From NCBI GenBank assembly GCA_964473525.1, contig CAYYPK010000027.1:19486-83485 (forward strand): a stretch of 64,000 nt of DNA, given 5' to 3'. A model generated the notes under the pieces. The model was not told where the DNA came from. It searched no databases and saw only the letters and a list, made by a program, of their open reading frames with translations. Position numbers and translations under genes: made by a program. Every line of letters starts with the position of its first letter. The first letter of the stretch is position 1. Below are positions 45,172 to 54,221 of this stretch, piece after piece. Origin of the DNA: GCA-2687025 sp964473525. Its GTDB lineage: Bacteria > Poribacteria > WGA-4E > GCA-2687025.

Positions 45172-45566
45172 GCGCCGTTTGACCTTTCCGGGCGCGCGGA
45201 CTACAGTTTCAGTAGCGAATAGACCTGCCCGCGCGGGAAGACCGAATGCGCGAAGGCAGGCAAGACGGGAAACCCTTCGGGGGCGGCCGCGCTAGCAGCC
45301 GTGTAATTCAGACCGCATCGTCGAGGGCGCGCCATGCACGCCGCACGCGACGAGACGGCCAGGCGTAGGAAAAACGTCGGGGCTACGCTCCAACGACGCC
45401 GAGTCGACTCTTTGCCGCATGCATCAGGGCCGAGTAGCGCCTACCAGGAGCAGCCAGAAGGCAGCCCGAGGTAGGCCGTTAGCGTGCCCGCCGCCCGACC
45501 AGCCGGTTTTCCGCCGCACGCGGGACAGCCCAGGCGATGACGCGTCGCTACGAGAGAGTGGGCGCC
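45172..45566 (+). ncRNA. Long leader region with a strong 5' hairpin, upstream of the first pentapeptide gene
   Basis: A non-coding gap of nearly 400 bases. Transcription from the promoter at 45179-45207 would start near 45214. Just inside it, CCTGCC (45224-45229) plus CGCGC (45230-45234) pair with GCGCG (45248-45252) and GGCAGG (45255-45260). This gives an 11-bp stem with a two-base AA bulge and a 13-base loop. Further on, CCC-TTCG-GGG and CGGC...GCCG stems occur around 45273-45301. It matches no riboswitch class I know. Whether it is a leader element or a separate RNA is open. Confidence 0.35.
45179..45207 (+). promoter_or_regulatory. Promoter for the first pentapeptide-NTF2 gene
   Basis: TTGACC (45179-45184), a 17-base spacer and TACAGT (45202-45207) match the sigma-70 consensus well. 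It lies just after the pseudouridine synthase stop codon and leaves a leader of about 350 bases. Confidence 0.55.
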
Positions 45567-48089
45567 ATGCGTCGAACGCTATCACGTCTGCCCAAGGCTG
45601 AATTGGTTCTCGCGCTCCATGACGAGCACAATATCAACGGCGCCGACCTCGGCTCTGTCGACCTCGCCGGCGTCAACCTGGCCCGCTGTAACCTGAGCGG
45701 GGCCCGATTCGGCGGCGCCGACCTTAGCGGCTCATACTTGCACGGCGCGATAGCGCGTCACTCCTCGTTCCTGCGCGCTAAGATGCGGGGCGTCGCAATG
45801 CCCGCGGCCGCGCTGGAGGGGGCCGGATTCCGCTCGGCCGACCTACACGCCGCAAACATGAGTTGGGCCGACCTGCGGTCGGCTAGCTTCACCGCAGCGG
45901 ATATGAGTGACGCGCAGCTGTATAGCGCGACGATGACAGGCGCCGTGCTGAACGACGCCGTCCTCGAACGCGCGCGGATCGACAGCGTCGACCTGGACGC
46001 AGCGACGCTCCATTCCGCGCGAATGGCCGGCGCTATACTGCACGGCACGACCCTCCGGAACGCAGATATGGCCGGAGCAGACTTGCGCGGGGCCGACCTA
46101 CGGGGCGCCGAAATGACCGGCGCCAACCTCTTCGGGTCGCAACTCGGAGGCGCCGTATACGACTCCGACACCGTATTCCCCCTGCGATTCGTCACCAATG
46201 GCGTCGGGATGCACTACCTCGGGCCGCAGGCGAACCTCGCGAGGATAAACCTCCGCGGGTTCGAATTCCGCGGACAGGATCTCACGCAGGCGGACCTTTC
46301 CCGGGCGAACCTGGTGGGCGCGGACCTACGCGGCGCCATCCTCTCTGGCGCGGACCTGACAGGCGCGCGCCTCAGGCGCGCGCTGTACGATCACGAGACG
46401 GTGTTCCCCGTCGACTTCGAACCAGCGCTATCCGGGGCGTATGCCGTAGTGTCCGGCGCGGTCATCGCCGCAGCAAAGATGCAGTGGAAGCACCTGAGCG
46501 AGGTCGCCCTGAGCGGCGCGTCGCTCCAGGGCGCGGACCTGACAGGGGCCGACCTCACCGGCGCGCAACTGAACTCCGCTGACTTGTCCCGCGCCATACT
46601 TCAGACCGCAAATCTGACGGGGGCGTCGCTGCACGGCGCGGACCTCCAAGGGGCTATGCTGAAGGGCGCTATCCTCCAGGGCGCAGACATGCGGCGCGCT
46701 GACGCCCGTGGCGCGGACCTGTCCTGGGCGAACCTCGCCGAGGCCGACCTACGTGGCGCGAACCTATCTGGGGTAGAGCTCGACGAGACGCTCCTTCGCG
46801 GCGCGAGGTACGACGACGGGACGGTTTTCCCCCGGACATTCGACCCCGCCACGGCCCGCATGTTGGGCGGTGAAGGTGGCGGGTCCGGCGGTCGCGCGCG
46901 CGTGACCTCCCTACCAGAACCGAGCCCAGTCACCGCCCCCGCATGGGCGAAGGCCCGGCTCGCAGTCGGGCGCAAGGCCGCGTCTCGCGCCGCATGGAGG
47001 GCGGTCGAACGGGCGGCCCAAACAGCCGCCGCCGCTTTGATTCTGCGAGTCGCGACGTCTCCTCTCACCTGGTTCAGCTTGTCCGCGAGCGTTACCCTGG
47101 CCGCAGCGGTCTGGTCGGGCGACCTGCGCTGGTCGCCGGCCCCAGGTGAGGCGCCGATAGCGGTGGACACCCATGTCGTCGGCGCGCCGCCGGCTGCGCC
47201 CAAGCTCACTTTCGTGGCTGGCGCCCCAGCCATACAGTTGCACAGCGGCCCCGTAGGCCAACCTGGCGCAGAGACCTTCGTGGCCGCCGCGCCGACCCGC
47301 GAGCACGCGCCTCTGGCCGCAGTTGCCCAGGCTAAGGCGTCACCTGCCCGCCGCCGCGCTGTCGTACCGCCGCCATCGAGAGGTCCCCTGGCTGCCGTGA
47401 CAATACTAGGCGCAGCGCCGATACAGATGCCCTCGTTGGCATCATATGGGCGCCCGACGTCGCCGCGCGCCGACGCAGCCGCCATTGTTCTTGACAGTGC
47501 GCCCTCGCCAGCGCCGGTCGCGATGGCGCGGCCCGTACAGGACAGCGCGCCCACGGAGATCGCGATACGGACCTCCCCAGAGGCCGAGGCCGTGGCTAGC
47601 GCCGCTCTCAGCGAGGTGGGGGCGGATGTACAGCCAGACGCGAGCCCCGAGCTCGTCGCCGCTCCAGCGGTGGGCAGCGACCACGACAGCGCGATCACGG
47701 AGGCAGTCGAGGCGTGGCGGAACGCGTGGGAACGGCGTGACCTGGACGCCTACGTAGGTCTGTACCATGGCAGTTCAGCGCCAGCGAAGCGCGGTCGGAG
47801 AGATCCGGCGCGGCGCGCGCCTCAGTTCTCGAAGACCCGGATACAGGCGCGCGCGACTGACCTGTTCTCGCAGTACGACCGCATCCAGATCAACGTCGGC
47901 AGGATGGATGTCCGGCGAGCGGGCGACGCCATCGTGTCGACCTTCGACCAGGACTTCACGGCGTGGCGGCTGGGATCGGACGCGGCTCCCGCCTACGTGG
48001 ACCGTGGCAGAAAGACCCTGGTGTTCGCCCAGGACGAACGCAGCGAGTGGCGGATCGTATCGGAGGAGTGGCGCCAGCTCGCGCAGTGA
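45567..48089 (+). CDS. Pentapeptide-repeat / transmembrane / NTF2-like protein, first paralogue
   Basis: 840 residues from ATG 45567. An ATG at 45537 is in frame, but the downstream paralogue also starts at MRxxLxxLPKAELV. Residues ~20-420 are A(D/N)LxxA-type pentapeptide repeats in three blocks. Each block closes with a YD..TVFP..F element at about residues 198, 274 and 415. A basic helical stretch and a hydrophobic helix (about 502-518, FSLSASVTLAAAVW) follow. Then comes a ~190-residue Ala/Pro/Val linker and a C-terminal NTF2-like domain (about 714-840: VEAWRNAWERRDLDAYVGLY, STFDQDFTAWR, KTLVFAQDERSEWRIVSEEW in parts). There is no signal peptide, so the solenoid should be cytoplasmic and the NTF2 domain periplasmic. 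Function is unknown. Confidence 0.83.
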   Translation: MRRTLSRLPKAELVLALHDEHNINGADLGSVDLAGVNLARCNLSGARFGGADLSGSYLHGAIARHSSFLRAKMRGVAMPAAALEGAGFRSADLHAANMSWADLRSASFTAADMSDAQLYSATMTGAVLNDAVLERARIDSVDLDAATLHSARMAGAILHGTTLRNADMAGADLRGADLRGAEMTGANLFGSQLGGAVYDSDTVFPLRFVTNGVGMHYLGPQANLARINLRGFEFRGQDLTQADLSRANLVGADLRGAILSGADLTGARLRRALYDHETVFPVDFEPALSGAYAVVSGAVIAAAKMQWKHLSEVALSGASLQGADLTGADLTGAQLNSADLSRAILQTANLTGASLHGADLQGAMLKGAILQGADMRRADARGADLSWANLAEADLRGANLSGVELDETLLRGARYDDGTVFPRTFDPATARMLGGEGGGSGGRARVTSLPEPSPVTAPAWAKARLAVGRKAASRAAWRAVERAAQTAAAALILRVATSPLTWFSLSASVTLAAAVWSGDLRWSPAPGEAPIAVDTHVVGAPPAAPKLTFVAGAPAIQLHSGPVGQPGAETFVAAAPTREHAPLAAVAQAKASPARRRAVVPPPSRGPLAAVTILGAAPIQMPSLASYGRPTSPRADAAAIVLDSAPSPAPVAMARPVQDSAPTEIAIRTSPEAEAVASAALSEVGADVQPDASPELVAAPAVGSDHDSAITEAVEAWRNAWERRDLDAYVGLYHGSSAPAKRGRRDPARRAPQFSKTRIQARATDLFSQYDRIQINVGRMDVRRAGDAIVSTFDQDFTAWRLGSDAAPAYVDRGRKTLVFAQDERSEWRIVSEEWRQLAQ

Positions 48090-48537
48090 TGCGGCCCCGA
48101 TCTTCGCTGCTCGGCGGCCGCGATGTCGGCCTGGAGCGGCCATGCGCGGCGGCCCGGCCCCACCAGTAGGGCGCTGCCCCAAGTGTGACAGGTTCTTGCC
48201 GACCCGGTTCCACGAAACCTTACAGGACACCGGGGATGTCTAGCGCTTTGCCTGCCAGAAGACCTGACACGACCTGCCTACAATATCCAACGTAGCCGCA
48301 CGACTCCCCCACCGGCCTGGGTGGTACGGCGTCGATGGCGACACCGTGGGATCTCGCGCGCGGCCGAGCGCCGCCTATCGAGCAATGACGTAGGGTAGGG
48401 ACGTGCCATGAACGCCGGACTCGCCGCGAAGCCGATTCAGCAGTACTCAACACCAGATTGCAGGCGCACACGAACGGGGCCGCCGGCCCACGGCGCCAAG
48501 TCCACGAACACTCTCCTAGGCGAAAGGCTCCAGAACC
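48090..48537. other. Intergenic region between the two pentapeptide genes
   Basis: 448 bases without a convincing gene. A stem CCACC-GGCCTG-GGTGG lies near 48314, and a TACAAT lies near 48279 without a -35 at usable spacing. A stretch reading GCCAGAAGACC near 48255 recalls part of a cobalamin-riboswitch box, but the rest of that motif is missing. Confidence 0.4.
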
Positions 48538-51342
48538 ATGCGTAAGGCTCTAACGCAGCTGCCTAAGGCAGAGCTTGTCGAACTGATCCGAGAGACCACG
48601 AGCCTCAACGGCTACAACCTGACCGACGTGGAACTCGCCGGCGTCAACCTGGCGCGCGCGAACGTGAGCGGCGCGCGGTTGGGGAATGCCGACCTAACCG
48701 GCGCTTACCTCCAGGGCTTGCTCGGTCGGCGGTCCTACTTCGGCGGCGCGACGTTGAGCGGCGCGGTGCTGCTTGGAGCGGCCCTTGAAGGGGCCGGGTT
48801 CCGACGCGCCGACCTGACGGCGGCGAACCTTCAGTGGGCGGACCTGAGAGAAGCGAATCTCATCGGGGCCGACCTGACGGACGCGCAGCTGTTCGACGCG
48901 AAGCTCATGGGCGCCGTGCTGACTGACGCAGTCTTGGAGAACGCGCGGCTAGACTCGGCGCGGCTCGACAACGCAGTCTTGACCGGCGCGGTGCTCGAAC
49001 GCGCGGTGCTCCACGGCGCCAGCATCCGCGACGCCGACCTTAAGGACGCGGACTTCCGCAGGGCGGACCTGAGAGGCACGGACCTCGGCGGCTCGAATCT
49101 GGCCAACGCGGACCTCAACGGCGCGATTTACGATGACAACACGGTGTTCCCGGATTACTTCCGTAGGGATGATCGAGGGCTTGTGTTCCTTGGTCCCGGC
49201 GCCGTCCTCCCAAAGATGGACCTCCAGGGTTTCGACTTCAAGGGTGAAGATGTCTCCGGCGCGAACCTGTCATACGCGGATCTGCGTGGCGCCGATCTGC
49301 GCGGGACCGACCTGACGGACGCGGACCTGTCGGGCGTCAGGCTACGACGCGCGTTGTACGACAACAGCACTCAGTTCCCACGCGCCTTCCGAGCCGACGC
49401 ACGCGGCGCTTACGCAGTTGTGCCGCAGGCGAAGATCCGGTTCGCCAAGATGTCGTGGAAGCACCTCCACGGGGCCGAGCTTAGCGGCGCGGGGCTTGTG
49501 GGCGCGGAGCTCACGGGGGCCGACCTGAGCGAAGGTCAACTGAATTCCATCGACCTTACCCGAGCGAACCTCTACAGCGCGAACCTGCGTGACGCTGAAA
49601 TGCACGGCGCCATCCTGAACCACACGAACGCCAAGGGCGCCGTGTTCCACGGCGCCGATCTCCGGCGCGCCGACCTCCGCAACGCCGATCTGTCGTGGGC
49701 GGACCTGGCCGAGGCGGACCTACGTGGGGCAAAGCTCACGCACGCACAGCTCGACGGCGCCCATCTACGTGGCGCCCGCTACAGCCAGGACACGCGGCTG
49801 CCAGCCGGGCTGGACCCAGCGAAGGAGCGCATGCTCAGCGGCGAAGGCGGCGTCGATGTCACTGCCGCGCGGGAAGCGGCAGAGGCCGCCGCGAAGCCGG
49901 TCGAGGTGTACGTCTCCCCGACAACGCTGGCGGCGCGCAAGATACTCGGCGAGATGCGGCGACAGCGTCAGATCACTGCGGACACCTTCAGGCGGCTCGT
50001 CACAGTGGTCGCCAACACAGCAGCGGCACAGGCGCTATACGACTGGCTGGCGAAGGGCGTGCAGAGCGGAGTCGCCCCGGCGCTTGGCGCGGCGGGCGCG
50101 TCTGTCGCGGTCATCCTGGGCGTCGCGGGGATCTACGGAACCGGGCCAGTGGACGTTGTCCGCCGCGTCGCGACGCAGGTCGCGAGCGCGCCCGTCGCCA
50201 TCGAGAAGCCCGTTGAGACCACGCCGGTCATCGCAGCGCCAGCAGCATCCCCGGCAGACCGCCTGCTGGCAATGGGCGTAGTCATCGGTGGATCCGAGCC
50301 GATCGACATGGACTACGGCTCCATCTACAACGCTCCCGCCGCTGATGTCGTCAGCGCGCCCGAGACGATGTTGGCATCGGCGCCCCTGCCTGTCGACGCG
50401 GGGTCGACCGGGCGGGCAGGAATCATCCTCACTAGCGCGACGGCGCCCGTTCAGCCAGTGGTCGCGGCAGCGGGCCCAACTGTGATCCCGTCGGCTCCGC
50501 CGGTGGTGGTAGCGCCTGTCGATACCCCACAGAGGCCGGATGAGCCGGTGGTCGCGTCCGCGGGACCAACCGTGATTCCGTCGTCGCCCTCCGTGGCCGC
50601 GGCTCCCAGCGACGCCCCAGAGAGGCCGGATGAGCCAGTGGTTGCGTCCGCGCCGCCGACAGCGACTCCATCAGCCGCGCCAGTGGCGGCGTTACCCGCC
50701 AACGTCGAGGCATCCGAACCAACTCTGGCGGCGCCCGACACGGAGACGCCCATCGTCGCGACGGCCCCGGCGACCGCTCCAACGGAAGCGGCTGACGTAG
50801 ATGTCACTCCGGTACCGGCGGCCGCCCCAGTGGCGCCGGTGGACACAGTAGTCGCCTCTGCGCCTGACGCGCCGGACACCGACGACGATCTGATGGTCGC
50901 ACAGGCGCCGGCAGCTCCCGTGGCAGCGCAAGTTCCCGTCGACCCAGACATCTCGGCTGCGGTGGATCAGTGGCGCGGCGCGTGGGAAAGTCGCGACGTA
51001 GACGGTTACCTCGACCTCTATCACTCGCAGGCGTCAGCAGCGCGTGGCGTAGGCAGCCGTCGGTCGGCGCGTCGCGGTCAGTTCTCGAAGGTGAACTTGC
51101 AGGCGCGCGTGCAGAACATGTTCTCCGAATACGGGCGCATCGAGGTGAACGTCGAGAACCTCGCCGTCAGCCGAGAAGGCGACCTGATGGTGTCCACGTT
51201 CGACCAGGACATGATGGCGTGGCGCTCGGATTCCGACGCCGCCCCGGACTACGTGGACCATGGCAAACGCACGCTGGTGCTTGCGCAAGACTCTGGCAGC
51301 GACTGGCGTATCGTCTCCGAGCAGTGGAAACCCACGCAGTAA
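48538..51342 (+). CDS. Pentapeptide-repeat / transmembrane / NTF2-like protein, second paralogue
   Basis: 934 residues from ATG 48538. The layout matches the first paralogue. The N-terminus MRKALTQLPKAELVELI is followed by about 400 residues of A(D/N)LxxA repeats. Block-end elements are YDDNTVFPDYF, YDNSTQFPRAF and the weakened YSQDTRLPAGLDP. A hydrophobic helix lies at about 512-535 (GAAGASVAVILGVAGIYG). An Ala/Pro/Val linker of about 270 residues contains a 30-residue tandem repeat. The C-terminal NTF2-like domain is at about 808-934 (VDQWRGAWESRDVDGYLDLY, STFDQDMMAWR, KTLVLAQDSGSDWRIVSEQW in parts). It looks like a tandem duplicate of the gene at 45567-48089 with a longer linker. Confidence 0.83.
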   Translation: MRKALTQLPKAELVELIRETTSLNGYNLTDVELAGVNLARANVSGARLGNADLTGAYLQGLLGRRSYFGGATLSGAVLLGAALEGAGFRRADLTAANLQWADLREANLIGADLTDAQLFDAKLMGAVLTDAVLENARLDSARLDNAVLTGAVLERAVLHGASIRDADLKDADFRRADLRGTDLGGSNLANADLNGAIYDDNTVFPDYFRRDDRGLVFLGPGAVLPKMDLQGFDFKGEDVSGANLSYADLRGADLRGTDLTDADLSGVRLRRALYDNSTQFPRAFRADARGAYAVVPQAKIRFAKMSWKHLHGAELSGAGLVGAELTGADLSEGQLNSIDLTRANLYSANLRDAEMHGAILNHTNAKGAVFHGADLRRADLRNADLSWADLAEADLRGAKLTHAQLDGAHLRGARYSQDTRLPAGLDPAKERMLSGEGGVDVTAAREAAEAAAKPVEVYVSPTTLAARKILGEMRRQRQITADTFRRLVTVVANTAAAQALYDWLAKGVQSGVAPALGAAGASVAVILGVAGIYGTGPVDVVRRVATQVASAPVAIEKPVETTPVIAAPAASPADRLLAMGVVIGGSEPIDMDYGSIYNAPAADVVSAPETMLASAPLPVDAGSTGRAGIILTSATAPVQPVVAAAGPTVIPSAPPVVVAPVDTPQRPDEPVVASAGPTVIPSSPSVAAAPSDAPERPDEPVVASAPPTATPSAAPVAALPANVEASEPTLAAPDTETPIVATAPATAPTEAADVDVTPVPAAAPVAPVDTVVASAPDAPDTDDDLMVAQAPAAPVAAQVPVDPDISAAVDQWRGAWESRDVDGYLDLYHSQASAARGVGSRRSARRGQFSKVNLQARVQNMFSEYGRIEVNVENLAVSREGDLMVSTFDQDMMAWRSDSDAAPDYVDHGKRTLVLAQDSGSDWRIVSEQWKPTQ
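50455..50690 (+). repeat. 90-base in-frame tandem repeat in the linker of the second paralogue
   Basis: Units begin at 50455, 50545 and 50635. The encoded 30-residue unit is PVVA(A/S)AGPTVIPS.P.V..AP.D.P.RPDE. Two copies are complete and the third fades after about 50 bases. It extends a flexible, probably periplasmic linker and is a likely site of length variation. Confidence 0.8.
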
Positions 51343-51687
51343 CACACCTCCCCAAGCCAAGCGCACGGAAGCGCCTGTCTTGTCGCCGGTCGACGCCGAG
51401 GTTACACTTCGCACTGCGAGGGTTACCGCGATGGAGACCACGGCATGACAGGCGTTTTCGCGTCTGCGGACGCGCGTTTCGAGACGTCCACCCACGACTT
51501 CCGCTGGCGACAGTAGTCCACAGCTGCCTCCCGCCCGGCCGGTCGCCTACCTTGCGCGCACGACAGATTCGACATGGACCGTGGCGGCCCAGGCTTCCGC
51601 GGTTCTTTCACGTTGACGGTCAGGCGCTCTAGATTGCTGAATCCACCGCGCCGTCGTCCCGCGTAGGTTAGTAGGAAGGGTCGATAG
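51343..51687. other. Intergenic region upstream of trpS
   Basis: 345 bases with no supported gene. A TTGACG occurs near 51614 without a good -10 at usable spacing. The AGGAAGGG ribosome site of trpS lies at its right end. Nothing else is recognised. Confidence 0.4.
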
Positions 51688-52755
51688 ATGAGCGATCGGA
51701 AGCGTATCCTGACCGGGGACCGGCCGACCGGGAAGATGCACCTGGGCCACTACGTCGGCTCGTTGCAGAACCGCGTGCGGCTGCAGGAGGAGTACGACTG
51801 CTACTTCCTCATCGCTGACCTGCACATGCTGACGACGCGGCCGCAGAAGGAACACATCGACGCCCTGCGGCAGAACGTCCGAGAGTTGGTCCTCGACTAC
51901 CTGGGTATTGGCATCGACCCGCAGCGGTCGACGATCTACCTGCAATCCGCGGTGCACGCGGTGTACGAGATGAACCTGTTCTTCGAGATGCTCGTTTCGC
52001 TGCCCAGACTGACCAGGCTCCCGAGCATCAAGGACATGGCGCGCGCGGCGGACATGGACGACGAGTCCGTGTCGTTCGGCCTGATCGGCTACCCCGTGCT
52101 ACAAGCGGCGGACATCCTGATGCCGAGGGCGACGCTCGTGCCGGTCGGGCAGGACAACAAGGCGCACGTCGAGATCACGCGTGAGATCGCCCGCAAGTTC
52201 AACGCCGCTTACGGGGAGGTATTCCCCATTCCGGAGGCGATGATCGGCGACGTGCCAACTCTTGTCGGCACCGACGGTCAGGCGAAGATGAGCAACAGCC
52301 TCGGGAACTGCATCTACCTGGCCGACGACGCGAAGACCGTCGAGAGGAAGGTGCGCGGGATGTTCACCGACCCGAATCGCACACGGGCGGACATACCGGG
52401 GCGCGTCGAGGGGAACCCGGTGTTCATCTACCACGACGCGTTCAACCCGAACACCGAAGAGGTAGACGATCTCAAGGAGCGCTATCTCAGGGGCGCCGTC
52501 GGCGATGTCGAGGTAAAGACGAAGCTCGCTGCCGCGCTGAACGCGTTCCTCGATCCCATTCGCGAGCGGCGCGGCGCGTACGAGAGTCAGACGGGGTATG
52601 TCGAGCAGGTGATATACGAGGGCACGCTGCGGACGCAGGAGACTGCCAACGAGACGCTATCCGCGATGAAGAAGGCAATGGGGCTGACCGGGGTGTGGAA
52701 CCGCATATCCCGGAAGGCGCGAGACCGAATGCGCAAAGCCGAAGCGGCGGAGTGA
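51688..52755 (+). CDS. trpS: Tryptophanyl-tRNA synthetase
   Basis: 355 residues from ATG 51688, with AGGAAGGG seven bases upstream. Class I motifs are both present: TGDRPTGKMHLGHYVGSL (HIGH type) and KMSNSLGN (KMSKS type). The segment DLHMLTTRP and the C-terminal helical region fit bacterial TrpRS. It charges tRNA-Trp. It is followed by the scpA group after a 118-base gap. Confidence 0.95.
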   Translation: MSDRKRILTGDRPTGKMHLGHYVGSLQNRVRLQEEYDCYFLIADLHMLTTRPQKEHIDALRQNVRELVLDYLGIGIDPQRSTIYLQSAVHAVYEMNLFFEMLVSLPRLTRLPSIKDMARAADMDDESVSFGLIGYPVLQAADILMPRATLVPVGQDNKAHVEITREIARKFNAAYGEVFPIPEAMIGDVPTLVGTDGQAKMSNSLGNCIYLADDAKTVERKVRGMFTDPNRTRADIPGRVEGNPVFIYHDAFNPNTEEVDDLKERYLRGAVGDVEVKTKLAAALNAFLDPIRERRGAYESQTGYVEQVIYEGTLRTQETANETLSAMKKAMGLTGVWNRISRKARDRMRKAEAAE

Positions 52756-52873
52756 CGGATCGGACAGATGGACACAGCTAGTCACCGGAGGCCGCGGGCC
52801 GGTATGCTGGCGGAGCAAGACGCCAGACGCAGATGACGCGCCGAGATCGTGACCAGAGGGGGCCACTAGACGG

Positions 52874-53671
52874 ATGGCCGTAGAGACGTCACAACTCGAA
52901 CTGGACCTCGGCCCGCAGTTCCAGGGGCCGCTGGATCTGCTGCTGCATCTCATTCAGCGGAACGAGATGGACATCCACGACATCCGCATCGCGGAGATCA
53001 CGGACCAGTACCTCTCGTACCTGGACCTGATGCAGATGTTGGATCTGGATGTCGCGTCAGAATACCTGGTGCTCGCGTCGACCCTGGTCTACCTGAAGTC
53101 GCAGAGCATGCTGCCCGCCGCGAGGGCGGCGCGCGGGTCCGAGCATCCCGACGAAGTGCGCGAGGAACTCGTCAGGCAGCTGCTCGAATACAAACGCTTC
53201 AAGGAAGCCGCCGTCTTCCTGGACGAGTGCGAAGCCGCGCGAGCGGAAGTGTACACGCGTCCGCCCGACGACGAATTCGCCGCCAACGTCGAGCACGAGT
53301 ACCACATCCGCGCGACGCTGTTCGACCTGATGGCGGCCTTCCAAACGGTGCTCGAGCAGCAGGACGAGTTCATTCCTGAGTTCCCAGACCAGATTGAGGA
53401 CGACCCGATCACCGTCGAGCAGAAGATCGGCGAGATCGTCATGCGGCTCGAGATGGAAGAGCGCATGGAGTTCAGCGTGCTGTTCATGAGCTTCCAGAGC
53501 AAGCTGGAGCTCGTGTGCACGTTCCTCGCAATCCTCGAGCTAGCGCGGATGCACCAGATATCCGCCACACAGGACTCACGCCTCGGCCCCATCATGATCG
53601 AACTGAACCCGGATCGCCCGGACATCACGACCTTCCAGTGGACACAATTCGATGGACCCGCTGACCTGTAA
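52874..53671 (+). CDS. scpA: Segregation and condensation protein A
   Basis: 265 residues. The kleisin N-terminus is typical (FQGPLDLLLHLIQRNEMDIHDI in parts, then YLVLASTLVYLKSQSMLP). The C-terminal winged-helix region (LVCTFLAILELARMHQI) closes it. With SMC and ScpB it forms the condensin that organises the chromosome. It overlaps scpB by 20 bases. Confidence 0.94.
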   Translation: MAVETSQLELDLGPQFQGPLDLLLHLIQRNEMDIHDIRIAEITDQYLSYLDLMQMLDLDVASEYLVLASTLVYLKSQSMLPAARAARGSEHPDEVREELVRQLLEYKRFKEAAVFLDECEAARAEVYTRPPDDEFAANVEHEYHIRATLFDLMAAFQTVLEQQDEFIPEFPDQIEDDPITVEQKIGEIVMRLEMEERMEFSVLFMSFQSKLELVCTFLAILELARMHQISATQDSRLGPIMIELNPDRPDITTFQWTQFDGPADL

Positions 53672-54221
53672 GCGAACGATCGAAGCCTTGCTGTTCGCGG
53701 CCGGCGCCCCGGTCACCGTGCCGCAGATCGTCGAGGCGATTGAGGACATGGACACCCGCACCGCGAAGGGCCTCCTGCGGGAGCTTCAGGAGGAATACGA
53801 CTCGCAAGAGCGGGGTTTCCAGCTCGTCGAGGTGCAGAAGGGCTACCAACTGGCAACGCGGCAGACCTACTCGGAGAGCGTGCAGAAGCTGTTCACGAAG
53901 GAAATCGCGTCGAGGCTGTCGCCTGCGGCGCTGGAGGCGCTTGCGATCGTGGCGTACCACCAGCCGGTGACGCGCGCCGAGGTCGAGGACATACGCGGAG
54001 TCAACAGCGACAGCGTGCTGAACTCGCTCATCGAACGGAAGCTCGTCACGATCTCGGGCCGACGAGACGTGCCCGGCCGCCCGCTGCTGTACGCGACAAC
54101 GGACAGATTCCTGGAGCATTTCGGCCTCCGCGACATTGCGGACCTGCCTTCACTGGACGAGCTGGGTGAGATGTTCGCCCGCCCCGCCCCACTGGCCGCG
54201 GAAGACGAACATGCGGCTTGA
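53652..54221 (+). CDS. scpB: Segregation and condensation protein B
   Basis: 189 residues with the tandem winged-helix pattern (IEALLFAAGAPVTVPQI, ALEALAIVAYHQPVTRAEVE, LVTISGRRDVPGRPLLYATT in parts). It binds the ScpA kleisin as a dimer. It starts inside scpA and ends inside the next gene (11-base overlap), so all three are translationally coupled. Confidence 0.94.
   Translation: MDPLTCKRTIEALLFAAGAPVTVPQIVEAIEDMDTRTAKGLLRELQEEYDSQERGFQLVEVQKGYQLATRQTYSESVQKLFTKEIASRLSPAALEALAIVAYHQPVTRAEVEDIRGVNSDSVLNSLIERKLVTISGRRDVPGRPLLYATTDRFLEHFGLRDIADLPSLDELGEMFARPAPLAAEDEHAA

Noticed and set aside
45172..45536. SRP RNA, RNase P RNA or c-di-GMP riboswitch as an identity for the leader hairpin
   Set aside because: The diagnostic core sequences of these RNAs are absent. 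Only the hairpin itself is supported.
46601..47698. A 365-residue minus-strand frame opposite the first pentapeptide protein
   Set aside because: Shadow of repeat-rich coding sequence. No ribosome site and no domain.
48250..48280. Cobalamin-riboswitch-like string near GCCAGAAGACC
   Set aside because: The other conserved helices and boxes of a B12 riboswitch are not found upstream, and the downstream gene has no link to cobalamin.
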